In this document: positions 26,626 to 35,942 of the stretch, in pieces | Numbering within the stretch: the first letter of the stretch is position 1 | Layout: every line of letters starts with the position of its first letter | Origin: an uncultured Saprospiraceae bacterium | GTDB lineage: Bacteria; Bacteroidota; Bacteroidia; Chitinophagales; Saprospiraceae | Direction: 5' to 3' | DNA: 64,000 nucleotides | NCBI GenBank assembly: GCA_937928575.1 | Contig: CALFWW010000121.1 | Coordinates: forward strand, 1-64,000 | Position numbers and translations under genes: made by a program | The notes under the pieces: generated by a model | The model's input: the letters and a program-made list of their open reading frames with translations, nothing else | Told to the model about the DNA's origin: nothing | The model's database searches: none

Positions 26626-27675
26626 TTAGCGATGCTCAACTGGTTTACTTTTAGAGACTAATTTGTTGGAATTCATCTCAACATGATCTCTTCTTGTTCG
26701 AAAAATATCAATCGCTGCATATATCGCTTTTTGCATCGACATATGGTTTGCCTTATTTTCTCCAGCGATATCGAAACCAGTTCCATGATCCGGCGAAGTT
26801 CTCACTTTTGTCAAACCTGCAGTATAATTGACTCCATTACCAAAAGACAATGCTTTAAAAGGAATCAATCCTTGATCATGATACATGGCTAAAATTCCAT
26901 CATACTTTTTGAATTGACTAGATCCAAAAAATCCATCAGCGGAGAAGGGACCGAAACATAAGATTCCTTTTTTCTTCGCTTCAACCAGAGCTGGTCTGAT
27001 AATTTTTTCATCTTCCTCTCCTATTACCCCATCATCACCAGCATGTGGATTTAATCCAAATACCGCAATCGTTGGTCGCTCAATTCCGAAATCTTTTTTC
27101 AAAGATTCGTTCATGATGTTCAATTTCTTTTGAATTAATTCTTTGGTAATTTTGGAAGCCACATCTTTTAATGGAACATGATCCGTAACCAACCCCACTC
27201 TCATATCATCATTTACCATGAACATCAAACTTTCTTTTCCGAATTTTTCGGTCAAGTAATCTGTGTGACCAGGAAAATCAAAACCTGCCTGGCTCATTGC
27301 TTTTTTATGAATTGGGGCCGTCACCAATGCATCGATATATCCGTTTTCCAAATCATTAATTGCTTGTTCTAAAGAAATTTTTGCAAACTTTCCACCTTCA
27401 GAACTCATTTTTCCTAACGCTATATTTATATCATCTTGCCAGCAATTGACAACATTGATTTTATCCATGTAAGGACGTTCCGCGCTTTTTAGGTTTTGAA
27501 ATTGAAAGGAATCAATTCCTGTTACATTTTTGTGATAAGAAACTACTTTGGATGAACCATAAATAATTGGTGTACACTGATTCAAAATCAATGGGTTTAC
27601 CAGTGCTTTGATAATTACTTCCAATCCAATACCATTCATATCTCCAATGGTAATTCCAACTTTTATCTTTGACAT
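26626..27675 (-). CDS. pdxA: 4-hydroxythreonine-4-phosphate dehydrogenase
   Basis: PdxA oxidises 4-phosphooxy-L-threonine in the DXP-dependent route to pyridoxal 5'-phosphate. The family segments VGITIGDMNGIGLEVI, the metal-site histidine in FPGHTDYLTE, the NPHAGDDG motif and AMYHDQGLIPFK are all present. Length (349) is normal. The gene starts 15 bases after the M17 aminopeptidase and ends before a strong terminator, so it is the second gene of a two-gene unit. Confidence 0.95.
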   Translation of the reverse strand: MSKIKVGITIGDMNGIGLEVIIKALVNPLILNQCTPIIYGSSKVVSYHKNVTGIDSFQFQNLKSAERPYMDKINVVNCWQDDINIALGKMSSEGGKFAKISLEQAINDLENGYIDALVTAPIHKKAMSQAGFDFPGHTDYLTEKFGKESLMFMVNDDMRVGLVTDHVPLKDVASKITKELIQKKLNIMNESLKKDFGIERPTIAVFGLNPHAGDDGVIGEEDEKIIRPALVEAKKKGILCFGPFSADGFFGSSQFKKYDGILAMYHDQGLIPFKALSFGNGVNYTAGLTKVRTSPDHGTGFDIAGENKANHMSMQKAIYAAIDIFRTRRDHVEMNSNKLVSKSKPVEHR

Positions 27676-27690
27676 CTTAATTTTTTTGGC

Positions 27691-29124
27691 TTAATAGTTT
27701 TTGAGAAAATCAAACATTAATCGCACGCCGGCTCCTGTGCCTTCTTTTGTACGATATCCATCTGTTTTTTGAAGGTAAGCAGATCCTGCAATATCAAAAT
27801 GCAACCATGGATAATCTGTGAAATGCTCCAGAAATTTTCCTGCAGTAATCATTCCAGCAGAAGAACCTCCAAGGTTTTTCAAATCTGCAATATTAGATTT
27901 TAATTGTTCACCATATTCTTTCCAAAGTGGTAATTCAATCAGTCTTTCATAGACACTGAATCCACTTTTTTCCATCTTTTGTTTGGTGGTTTTTCCGGCG
28001 TTACCCATGTAGCAAATTGCTTCCGGACCGAATGCTTTCATTGCAGAACCAGTTAAAGTTGCAAAATCCAATACCAATTCAGGTTTGTATTTTTTTGCAT
28101 AATGCAATGCATCTGCCAATATCAATCTACCTTCAGCATCTGTGTTTAAAACTTCGACGGTGCTTCCACTGTGCATCGTAATCACATCACCTGGTACATA
28201 CGCATCATTTCCAGGACGATTATCTGTTGAAGGAATCAAGGCTACAACATGTAAAGGGAGCTTTGCATGACTAATCGCACTCATGGTTCCGATCACGGCG
28301 GCAGCTCCTGCCATATCACTCTTCATCATATCCATTGAGTTGGCCGTGGGTTTTAAACTTACACCACCTGTATCATAGACAATTCCTTTTCCGACTAAAA
28401 CAATCGGCTTTTTATTGTTACATTTTTTAGGTTTCCATTCAAGGACATTGAAAGTAGGAGGAGAAATACTTCCCATGTTGACAGCCAACAATCCACCCAT
28501 CTTCATTTTTATAATTTCTGCCTTTTTGTAAACTTTGACTTTGAAGCCACTTTTCTTTCCGATGGATTGAATCTCTTTACTCAATTGAGAAGCGGATAGA
28601 TAGGATTGCGGTTCATTGACGAGATCTCTTGCCTTGCAAGTTGCAAAAAGGATGGCATTCAATTCATCAAATTGATTCATAGCAATGCTTTTACGTTCTA
28701 TCTTAATTTGAGATAGTGTATTGCTTTTTCCCTTTTTATCCTTGAAGTATTTTAGAAACTGATAATTTCCGAGCATCATTCCCTCTACAAATTCGGAAGT
28801 CAAATCTAAATTGCATTCATTAACAATTGTGACTTCTTCGATTCTGTAATGGGATAAAAAACTTAGTAGATCATTTCCGGCTAATCTCGTCTCTTCTCGT
28901 GTGATATTATGATCACTGTGCTTTGCAAGAAATTGAATAATTACATTTCGTTTTTCTTGTGGTATCAACACAGATGAAGATCCGTTTCTTGATACATTTT
29001 TAAACACCTTTATATCCGAGGAAGATAAATATTTATCTTGCCAGCTGTTGTTTTTTCGATCCGCTAAAATTACCAGGTCATCTGTTTTTCCAAAGGATTT
29101 GACAACCGTTAATTGAGTATTCAT
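27691..29124 (-). CDS. Leucyl aminopeptidase family (M17) peptidase
   Basis: A 477-residue cytosolic aminopeptidase of the PepA/LAP family, which removes N-terminal residues with two metal ions. The catalytic C-terminal half shows VGKGIVYDTGGVSLKP with the metal-binding Lys/Asp, KSDMAGAAAVIG, and the signature NTDAEGRLILADAL. The N-terminal domain (about 1-165) is divergent as usual. It shares a transcript with pdxA. Broad-specificity peptide breakdown is the likely role. Confidence 0.92.
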   Translation of the reverse strand: MNTQLTVVKSFGKTDDLVILADRKNNSWQDKYLSSSDIKVFKNVSRNGSSSVLIPQEKRNVIIQFLAKHSDHNITREETRLAGNDLLSFLSHYRIEEVTIVNECNLDLTSEFVEGMMLGNYQFLKYFKDKKGKSNTLSQIKIERKSIAMNQFDELNAILFATCKARDLVNEPQSYLSASQLSKEIQSIGKKSGFKVKVYKKAEIIKMKMGGLLAVNMGSISPPTFNVLEWKPKKCNNKKPIVLVGKGIVYDTGGVSLKPTANSMDMMKSDMAGAAAVIGTMSAISHAKLPLHVVALIPSTDNRPGNDAYVPGDVITMHSGSTVEVLNTDAEGRLILADALHYAKKYKPELVLDFATLTGSAMKAFGPEAICYMGNAGKTTKQKMEKSGFSVYERLIELPLWKEYGEQLKSNIADLKNLGGSSAGMITAGKFLEHFTDYPWLHFDIAGSAYLQKTDGYRTKEGTGAGVRLMFDFLKNY

Positions 29125-29281
29125 TATCGCTGAAACTTTATTTCAGAACAAAATTTGGGTAAAGATAAGGATATTACGAGACATAAACCGTTGATTGTTA
29201 AAATGATTACCCAAGTCTAGGGTGTTAATATCTGACTATAAAATCCATTAATTGGACTAAATTGCGTCCTAAAACATCATA

Positions 29282-30064
29282 TTGAAGGCAAAAAAGTCAT
29301 ACAGTCAGCATTTTTTGAATAACGAGAGCATTGCTGAAAAGATCGCAAACGGGTTGGAATCGACTGATTTGCAAAGCAATGTGCTTGAAGTAGGACCAGG
29401 AAAAGGCGTATTGACCAAGTATCTTATTGAAAAATATGAAAACCTCATGGTGGTTGAGGCAGATCGAGACATGGTTAAAATTCTCGACATTCATATGCCC
29501 AAATTGAGAGGAAAAATAATTCAAGAAGACTTCCTAAAATTGGATTTGTCGCATTATTTCAAGGATGAACCTTTTTCAATTATTGGAAATTATCCATACA
29601 ATATTTCATCTCAAATTCTTTTTAAGATGTTGGAATATAGAAATCAAGTTCCAGAATTAGTGGGCATGTTTCAAAAAGAAGTGGCTGAGAGAGTGGTCGC
29701 TGGTCCAGGAAGTAAAACGTATGGAGTGGTCAGTGTTTTGGTGCAAGCATATTATGATGGGGAGTATTTATTTTCGGTAGAAAAGGGAAGTTTTACTCCA
29801 CCTCCTAAAGTTCGTTCTGGAGTTATCCGCTTGACTCGAAAAGAAAATCAAGAACTCGGTTGCGATTACAAAATCTTTAGAAGTGTGGTCAAACAATCTT
29901 TTGGTCAACGAAGAAAAATGTTGCGTAATACACTGAAATCTCTTTTTGCAAATGAAGAAATTCTAAAGCATCCTTTGTATCGATCAAGACCTGAGGATTT
30001 ATCTGTCCAACAATTTGTTGACATTTCGAAATTGGTGCAGTCGGATCGGGAGAAGCATTCTTGA
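29282..30064 (+). CDS. rsmA: 16S rRNA adenine-1518/1519 dimethyltransferase
   Basis: RsmA (KsgA) dimethylates two adjacent adenines near the 3' end of 16S rRNA. Motifs are the N-terminal KKSYSQHFLNNE, the SAM loop VLEVGPGKGVLTKYL, and IGNYPYNISSQILFKML, which stands for the usual NLPYNIS. Length is 260 residues. Translation starts at TTG (29282) because no ATG fits the family N-terminus. The gene is divergent from the M17 peptidase, with 157 bases between. Confidence 0.94.
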   Translation: MKAKKSYSQHFLNNESIAEKIANGLESTDLQSNVLEVGPGKGVLTKYLIEKYENLMVVEADRDMVKILDIHMPKLRGKIIQEDFLKLDLSHYFKDEPFSIIGNYPYNISSQILFKMLEYRNQVPELVGMFQKEVAERVVAGPGSKTYGVVSVLVQAYYDGEYLFSVEKGSFTPPPKVRSGVIRLTRKENQELGCDYKIFRSVVKQSFGQRRKMLRNTLKSLFANEEILKHPLYRSRPEDLSVQQFVDISKLVQSDREKHS

Positions 30065-30159
30065 TTTATATCCCTATTTTAAGCTGTAAGTAATGTGCGC
30101 AATTTCCCACAATCTTTAGAGACAAAATTATGAATTCATTTGCTTGAGGAGCGACCGGG

Positions 30160-30190
30160 TTTAACTAATCCAAAAAACAAATTATCTTTG
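30160..30190 (+). promoter_or_regulatory. Promoter of the YqeY gene
   Basis: TTTA (30160-30163), 19 bases, then TATCTTTG (30183-30190) and CAC fit the Bacteroidota -33/-7 layout well. The start site would be near 30197, leaving a leader of about 60 bases before the ATG at 30259. Confidence 0.65.
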
Positions 30191-30258
30191 CACCAATTCT
30201 CGGGAACTAAATCCTGTGATTTCTCATTATATTATAGAACTTAAAAAATAATAAAGAT

Positions 30259-30705
30259 ATGAGCCTTGAAGCAAAAATCATGACGGACTTAAAGGAAGCC
30301 ATGAAAGCAAAAGATCAAGCTGCATTGAGAAGTATACGTGCAGTAAAAGCAGAAATATTGAAATTCAAAACCAGTGGTACTGGTGCGGAATTGGATGAAG
30401 CTGCAGAGATCAAGCTATTGCAAAAATTAGTGAAGTCTAGAAAAGACTCTTTGGAAATTTACGAGAAGCAAAGTCGTGAAGATTTGGCTGTAAAAGAACG
30501 TGAAGAAATCACTGTCATTGAAAAGTACTTACCTGCTCAAATGGATGAAAGTGAATTGAAATCTTTCATTCAAGATATCATTACCAAAACTGGTGCTTCT
30601 TCTATGAAGGACATGGGTAAAGTGATGGGAATGGCTTCTAAAGAATTAGCTGGAAAAGCCGATGGGAAGACTATTTCTGCGATGGTGAAGAACTTATTGG
30701 GATAA
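30259..30705 (+). CDS. GatB/YqeY domain protein
   Basis: A 148-residue protein of the YqeY family, related to the tRNA-binding tail of GatB. Segments MTDLKEAMKAKDQAALRSI, ELDEAAEIKLLQKLVKSRKDS and EKYLPAQMDESELKSFI are typical. The family is widespread and is thought to bind tRNA or help amidotransfer, but its role is not settled. The gene has its own promoter and terminator. Confidence 0.9.
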   Translation: MSLEAKIMTDLKEAMKAKDQAALRSIRAVKAEILKFKTSGTGAELDEAAEIKLLQKLVKSRKDSLEIYEKQSREDLAVKEREEITVIEKYLPAQMDESELKSFIQDIITKTGASSMKDMGKVMGMASKELAGKADGKTISAMVKNLLG

Positions 30706-30731
30706 AATCGTTAGACATTATAACAATATAT

Positions 30732-30766
30732 GCACTGCTCAATTTTTTTGGGTGGTGCTTTTTTTG
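30732..30766 (+). terminator. Rho-independent terminator
   Basis: A 9-bp stem with G-T pairs (GCACTGCTC with GGGTGGTGC) followed by a run of seven T. It ends the YqeY transcript just before the convergent TrpF-like gene. Confidence 0.7.
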
Positions 30767-30773
30767 TCTTGAC

Positions 30774-31418
30774 TCAGTTCTCTTCCAATAAATCAAAAAC
30801 ATCATCCAGCTCATCATAAGATTTCATCCCAATCTTTTCTTCCATACCACCAGCAACACACAATCCATGCGGTTTCATTTCATCCAGAATTTGTGAAGTT
30901 TCATTGGCTTCAAAAGGGATATCTAAAATGACATTATTGTTTTTACAAAAATCTTTCAAAATAGAAATGGAAAATGGCGGATCATTAAAAAACTCATTCC
31001 AACTCATTTTATATTTCTGAAAATCTAAAATATAGCAATCAACGAGGTCTATGTAAGGAGACATTTCACTTTCAAGATCTTCGACCCGAAGACCAGGCGT
31101 GACAACAATAGTCTTTTGTACCTTGATGCCTTCCAGTCCCATGATATCTTGAATAGAATATTTCATACCCATTTCAGCGACATCAAAATCAATGAGTTTT
31201 TTCAAGTCTTTTATTTCCTCAATTGTCTGATTATTGAACTTAGCGACTGTCTTCGGACCTTCTACCCAGCCAGTGATCGCCATCAACTTTGCAGGTTCCA
31301 AATAATCAGCGGATGCTTTATCCATGTCGTAGGTTAGCCAATTGGCTCCTCTGGCAGAAAAATATCTTGCATCTGTTAAATTATTTATACAGTTTGCTTT
31401 AATTCGTGTTTTTAGCAT
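30774..31418 (-). CDS. TrpF-like (phosphoribosylanthranilate isomerase-like) protein
   Basis: A 214-residue protein that resembles TrpF at both ends. The N-terminus IKANCINNLTDARYFSARGA recalls the KICG-x-TNLEDA motif with its catalytic Cys, and the C-terminus LCVAGGMEEKIGMKSYDELD recalls the SGVE.KPGIK phosphate loop. The middle is divergent. No other trp gene is nearby, so a role in tryptophan synthesis is doubtful; it may be a paralogue with a different substrate. It is a single gene convergent with the YqeY gene. Confidence 0.5.
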   Translation of the reverse strand: MLKTRIKANCINNLTDARYFSARGANWLTYDMDKASADYLEPAKLMAITGWVEGPKTVAKFNNQTIEEIKDLKKLIDFDVAEMGMKYSIQDIMGLEGIKVQKTIVVTPGLRVEDLESEMSPYIDLVDCYILDFQKYKMSWNEFFNDPPFSISILKDFCKNNNVILDIPFEANETSQILDEMKPHGLCVAGGMEEKIGMKSYDELDDVFDLLEEN

Positions 31419-31636
31419 GTAACAAAATTTTATTTGGGCTATTTCTGATTTGAAATTATTTTTCTATATTTTAATACACGAAATTTGAATAAAATTCGTT
31501 TTAAAGACACCTTCGAGTAGAATTTCTTGAACAACAAGGCCATAACTTATGAATTTCAGCGCTTTAAATATAATTTGGAATAAAATATGCACTGAAAATT
31601 TTAGTTAACCACTCGAAGATACAACCAACCTTACTA

Positions 31637-31966
31637 TTGAGCAAAACAAACTATTTCCAACTTGTTTATGAGGTGACTCGTCAAATCCCTTTTGGTCGCG
31701 TAAGTACCTATGGTGCCATCGCAGATTATCTAGCACTCGGATCCGCTAGAATGGTAGGATGGGCACTCAATAAAAGTTTTACAGCAGAAGGTGTTCCTGC
31801 TCATAGAGTGGTCAACCGAAAAGGCGAATTATCCGGTCGCAATTTTTTTCCAACACCGACATTGATGCAGCAGCTATTGGAAAACGAAGGGATAGAAATC
31901 ATCGAACATAAAATCACTCATTTTGAATGTCTCTTCTGGCACCCCGAAGAACTAGATGAAACATAA
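31637..31966 (+). CDS. Alkyltransferase-like (ATL) protein of the MGMT family
   Basis: A 109-residue protein with the DNA-binding domain of O6-methylguanine-DNA methyltransferase: GRVSTYGAIADYL, the arginine-finger region SARMVGWALNK and VPAHRVVNRKGELSGR. The acceptor Cys of the PCHR motif is Ala (PAHR), so it cannot accept alkyl groups. Such proteins are known to bind O6-alkylguanine and hand the lesion to nucleotide excision repair. The start is TTG. The DUF922 gene follows 49 bases on. Confidence 0.88.
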   Translation: MSKTNYFQLVYEVTRQIPFGRVSTYGAIADYLALGSARMVGWALNKSFTAEGVPAHRVVNRKGELSGRNFFPTPTLMQQLLENEGIEIIEHKITHFECLFWHPEELDET

Positions 31967-32015
31967 ATAAATTAGCAAGCCCAAAATATCGAGTCTGCTA
32001 CAAAGAAAAAATAAT

Positions 32016-32597
32016 ATGAAACACACTTTAAAATTTTGGTACGGACTCCTAGGAATCGCTTTCCTATTTTTTAGTACTAGTTCAGATAACCCCGAAGTAA
32101 TTTATTGGACCCCTGACTATAAATTGACATGGGATGATTTTCAAGGGCATCCTAATTTCTCTCACAAACATATTTCTGCAATTACCTCATCAGGCATTGT
32201 TCATTACAAAGGATGTGACGATGGGTTGATCAAATATAAGATTCAATCTTACTTCGAAAAAGATCATAGTTGGGTTAAGAATGAAGCACGCACGCCTCAT
32301 CATCTTGCACACGAACAAATCCATTTTGATATCACCGAATTGTATGCTCGCAAATTGCGTAAAGCATTAAAGAAAAGACAGTTTGCTTGTGGACAGGAAG
32401 TAGAGTTTGATAATTTCGTTTTTGCTTTTTCTCAAAGTTGGCAAAATGAACAACAGAATTACGATCTGCTTTCAAGACATAGTTTGGAAAAGAAACAACA
32501 ACGCGAATGGTTTTACAGAATTGCAATGGAATTATCTTTATTGGACGATTATGCTTCCGGGAGTAAAGAAGAAGGTGAATTTGAGAATGTAGAATAA
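32016..32597 (+). CDS. DUF922 family secreted protein, putative zinc peptidase
   Basis: A 193-residue protein with a signal-like N-terminus (hydrophobic 8-22). The DUF922 pattern is clear: LTWDDFQGHP, the AITSSGI strand, SWVKNEAR, and LAHEQIHFDITELYARKLRK with a HExxH zinc motif (HEQIH). The family is thought to be of metallopeptidase descent but no substrate is known. Likely periplasmic. The C-terminal 20 residues are acidic. Confidence 0.75.
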   Translation: MKHTLKFWYGLLGIAFLFFSTSSDNPEVIYWTPDYKLTWDDFQGHPNFSHKHISAITSSGIVHYKGCDDGLIKYKIQSYFEKDHSWVKNEARTPHHLAHEQIHFDITELYARKLRKALKKRQFACGQEVEFDNFVFAFSQSWQNEQQNYDLLSRHSLEKKQQREWFYRIAMELSLLDDYASGSKEEGEFENVE

Positions 32598-32624
32598 ACA
32601 AATACATTTTCACTAAATTATTTT

Positions 32625-33947
32625 CTAGATAAGTCCTCTAGATTTTAACTCCAAATACTTATTTACCGTATTCATAGACAAGTCTTCTGGAGAAGTAAGA
32701 ATAGTCTGGATACCATACTGGCGAAGGATTTGAACCATCTGCTGTTTTTCGTAAATAAATTGTTGCGCAATGGTCTTGTGATAGATTTCTTGTGTTGATG
32801 TTGCTTCCTCTTTTGAAAACGCTTCTACTTCTGTATTTTTAAAAAAGATGACTACTAAGAGATGTAAATTATTGATACGTCTCAAAATCGGTAACACTCT
32901 TTCCATTCCATAGACACTTTCGAAATTGGTGAAAAGAAAGATGAGACTTCTTCCTTTAATTAATTTGCGGGAAGCATGATATAGAATTTCATAATTCGCT
33001 TCTTTCTTGCGTTCCTTCTCATTGTATAGAGATAGAAGAATTTTGTTTAATTGATTTTGGGATCTTTCTGCTTTTAAGGTTGTTCCAATTTTGTCTGAAA
33101 ATGAAATCAAACCCGCCTTATCATGTTTTTGTAAAGTGACATTGGCAATTACCAAACAGGAGTTAATCGCATAATCCATCAACGACATCCCATTAAAAGG
33201 CATCCGCATTACACGACTTTTGTCCAACAAACAGTACACTTGTTGAGAGCGCTCATCCTGAAACTGATTTACCATCAAAGAATTTCGCTTGCTACTGGCC
33301 TTCCAATTGATACTCCTAAAATCATCTCCTTGGACGTAGTTTTTGATTTGTTCGAATTCGTAGCTCTGACCGATTCTCCTCATTTTTTTGATTCCCTGTT
33401 GATGAGAAGTTTGGTCAAATGCTTTCAAACTAAAATACTTCATTTGAATGATAGAAGGGTAGACCGGGACCATTTCTTCTTTCCCTAATTGCAATCGTCT
33501 TTGAATCAATCCTAAAAAAGTACTAATGAAAATATTAATATTCCCGAAAGAATACTCACCTCGCTCAATTGGTGTGATATCATAAGTAATTTCTTTTTCA
33601 TCTTGTTTTTCAAGTACGGTGTCAATAGAAAAATCACGACGTTGCAATTGGGCAGGCAATTCATCAATAATTGTTGTGTCCAATTTGTAATTAGAATTAT
33701 TCTGAAGTTTTAGACGGATGATATTTTTATCGCCGAGGGAAAGTACTTTTGGAAATGAACGTTTACATTTCACGTTGATGCCTTTGCCGAAAATCATTAG
33801 AAATTCAACCAAAGTAAGTGCTAGAGATATTACCAATGCGGTCTGCGCTACCGGAAATAAAAAGTAGAAAGGAAAGCTCAACATGAACAATCCAATTACT
33901 CCACCAAAAAGGAGAAAAAATTTACCAGAAAGATATAGGTTTTTCAT
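32625..33947 (-). CDS. DUF58 domain protein
   Basis: A 440-residue protein with two membrane helices near the N-terminus (about 8-50), a beta-rich part and the DUF58 core GDDFRSINWKASSKRNSLMV followed by a von Willebrand A-like segment (VYCLLDKSRVMRMPF, the MIDAS motif being imperfect). DUF58 proteins are normally encoded beside a MoxR ATPase, as here (55 bases downstream of moxR), and the pair is thought to help assemble or activate membrane complexes. The target is not in the window. Confidence 0.88.
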   Translation of the reverse strand: MKNLYLSGKFFLLFGGVIGLFMLSFPFYFLFPVAQTALVISLALTLVEFLMIFGKGINVKCKRSFPKVLSLGDKNIIRLKLQNNSNYKLDTTIIDELPAQLQRRDFSIDTVLEKQDEKEITYDITPIERGEYSFGNINIFISTFLGLIQRRLQLGKEEMVPVYPSIIQMKYFSLKAFDQTSHQQGIKKMRRIGQSYEFEQIKNYVQGDDFRSINWKASSKRNSLMVNQFQDERSQQVYCLLDKSRVMRMPFNGMSLMDYAINSCLVIANVTLQKHDKAGLISFSDKIGTTLKAERSQNQLNKILLSLYNEKERKKEANYEILYHASRKLIKGRSLIFLFTNFESVYGMERVLPILRRINNLHLLVVIFFKNTEVEAFSKEEATSTQEIYHKTIAQQFIYEKQQMVQILRQYGIQTILTSPEDLSMNTVNKYLELKSRGLI

Positions 33948-34002
33948 TGTTGATCGTTAGGACGCAGGAGGATTTTTAAACATCAAATTCCCGATCTGGT
34001 CG

Positions 34003-35088
34003 TTACCTAGGTACTTCAATTTTCTTCAAGATATCTTCGATAACAGATTTGCTATCATATCCTTCCATTTCTCTTTCTGGTGTTAAAATGATTCTGTGAT
34101 TTAAAACCGGGTAAGCCACATATTGTATATCATCGGGCGTTACAAAATCTCGACCACTCATGGCTGCGATTGCTTTGGATGCATGCATGATCGCTAAGGA
34201 TGCACGAGGGGAAGCACCCAAAAACAAATCTCCATTATTTCTGGTATTGTGAATGATAGCGGCGATGTAACGGACTAGTTCGTCTTTGATCATGACCTTT
34301 CCGATCAATTCCTGACACTCTTTTAAGTCAGTTGGCGTCAATACACTTTGAACTTTTGCATTCAATTGGCTTTGGTCAGAACTTTTAAATCGATTCAAGA
34401 TTTGTTGTTCTTCATCAATTGAAGGATATTCTAAATTGATCTTAAAAAAGAAACGATCCAATTGTGCTTCTGGCAATTTATAAGTTCCCTCTTGTTCGAT
34501 TGGATTTTGAGTAGCAATCACAAAAAACGGAGGTTCCATTTTGTAGGTTGAACCATCCACTGTTACTTGTTGTTCTTCCATCACTTCAAAAAGTGCGGCT
34601 TGTGTTTTGGCTGGAGAACGATTGATTTCGTCAATTAAAACGAGATTTGAAAATACCGGACCTTCCTTGAAGGAAAACTCTGAGGTCTTCATATTGTATA
34701 CCGTCGTTCCTATCACATCTGTTGGCATCAAGTCTGGTGTAAACTGTATTCTTGAAAAATCAACTGACATGGCTCTTGCCATCATTTTAGCTGTCAGTGT
34801 TTTTGCAATTCCCGGCACTCCTTCTAACAATACGTGTCCATTGCAAAATAATGCTGCCAACATCAAGTCCATCATTTCTTGTTGACCGATAATCACCTTA
34901 GACAATTCTGATTTGACAGAAGAGATCGTGTTTTTTACCTTGCTTAAATTGATGGTATTTTGTTGCCAAGAATGGACCGGTGTACTGAAAGCAGAAGTTT
35001 CAACCTTCGGAGATGGGTTGTCAGTATTTGGTATTTTCAGATCATCAACTGGTTTTAGTTCGTTTTCGTTTGAATCTTCTAAGCTCAT
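34003..35088 (-). CDS. MoxR family AAA+ ATPase
   Basis: A 361-residue AAA+ ATPase. Walker A reads GVPGIAKT (usual GxPGxGKT with Ala in place of a Gly), Walker B VLIDEINRSPAKTQAALFEVMEE, and the sensor-1 region ATQNPIEQEGTYKLPEAQLD is standard. A polar, Pro-rich N-terminal extension of ~45 residues precedes the core. MoxR proteins act as chaperones for metal-centre or complex maturation together with DUF58/VWA partners. First gene of the moxR-DUF58 pair. Confidence 0.92.
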   Translation of the reverse strand: MSLEDSNENELKPVDDLKIPNTDNPSPKVETSAFSTPVHSWQQNTINLSKVKNTISSVKSELSKVIIGQQEMMDLMLAALFCNGHVLLEGVPGIAKTLTAKMMARAMSVDFSRIQFTPDLMPTDVIGTTVYNMKTSEFSFKEGPVFSNLVLIDEINRSPAKTQAALFEVMEEQQVTVDGSTYKMEPPFFVIATQNPIEQEGTYKLPEAQLDRFFFKINLEYPSIDEEQQILNRFKSSDQSQLNAKVQSVLTPTDLKECQELIGKVMIKDELVRYIAAIIHNTRNNGDLFLGASPRASLAIMHASKAIAAMSGRDFVTPDDIQYVAYPVLNHRIILTPEREMEGYDSKSVIEDILKKIEVPR

Positions 35089-35229
35089 ATTGGAATTTCA
35101 GGTGATCAATGTGTGTTGTATTAACGCATTAAAAATACAGAAATTATGTATCGAATACCAATTTCATTAAGAATTCGAAAACACAATAAGACACTAAAAT
35201 TTCTCTATATAGGCCGAATGAGCTATTCG

Positions 35230-35901
35230 TTAAAACAATAGAATTCCAATACCAATATTATTTTCAAATATGTAGTGACTGTAGATACGCTTGTTAATTC
35301 GTGTCTGAACATTTTTTTCAAAGCTATCATTGAAAGTATCTAGTGATCGGTCTCCCCAAGTCCATCCTACTTGTCCTGAAAAATTAACAAAAAATTTCTC
35401 TTTAAATATTTTTTTGATCCCAATTCCATAACCTGTATAAAAGGTTTTATGAACTACATCTTTAAAGGCGTCTTCTTGTGCGCTTCCAGTAATATACTTA
35501 CCTTCAAAGTGATGATAAAAACCAAACGGTGCAAGCGAACCTCGCTTCATAAAATACTTATCATAGTGCAAGCAAATTGCAGTTACTTTTAATTTACTGA
35601 ATTTAGATTGAAAATTGTCTTCACTGTCTCGGTAGTCAACACCAATCCCTGTATTAAAAAAGTCGAAACCTAATCCAATAACACCAGACCTGCTAACAAC
35701 GTGATTGAGTGTGAAGTTATGTCGATAAGATATACCCAAATTGTCATAAGCGTACATTTTGTTATTAGTGGTTGGTCCGCCAACTGCGAGCATGTAAAAA
35801 AGATCGTATTCAATAAATGTCTTCTTCCCTAAATATCCAGGAGCTTGAGCATTCGCCAGACAAAAAGAAAAGAGGAACATTAAAGTGTATAAATATTTCA
35901 T
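35230..35901 (-). CDS. Putative outer-membrane protein of unknown family
   Basis: A 223-residue protein with a signal peptide (first ~18 residues, ending ANAQA) and alternating hydrophobic/polar strands, with an aromatic C-terminal strand (YIFENNIGIGILLF). It looks like a small beta-barrel of the PorT/OMP type, but I do not recognise the family. It starts 41 bases after the M48 peptidase gene and is probably in its transcript. Confidence 0.55.
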   Translation of the reverse strand: MKYLYTLMFLFSFCLANAQAPGYLGKKTFIEYDLFYMLAVGGPTTNNKMYAYDNLGISYRHNFTLNHVVSRSGVIGLGFDFFNTGIGVDYRDSEDNFQSKFSKLKVTAICLHYDKYFMKRGSLAPFGFYHHFEGKYITGSAQEDAFKDVVHKTFYTGYGIGIKKIFKEKFFVNFSGQVGWTWGDRSLDTFNDSFEKNVQTRINKRIYSHYIFENNIGIGILLF

Positions 35902-35942
35902 GGTTGTTTGGTTGTATGGTCGATAAAGGTGGTTACTTCATT

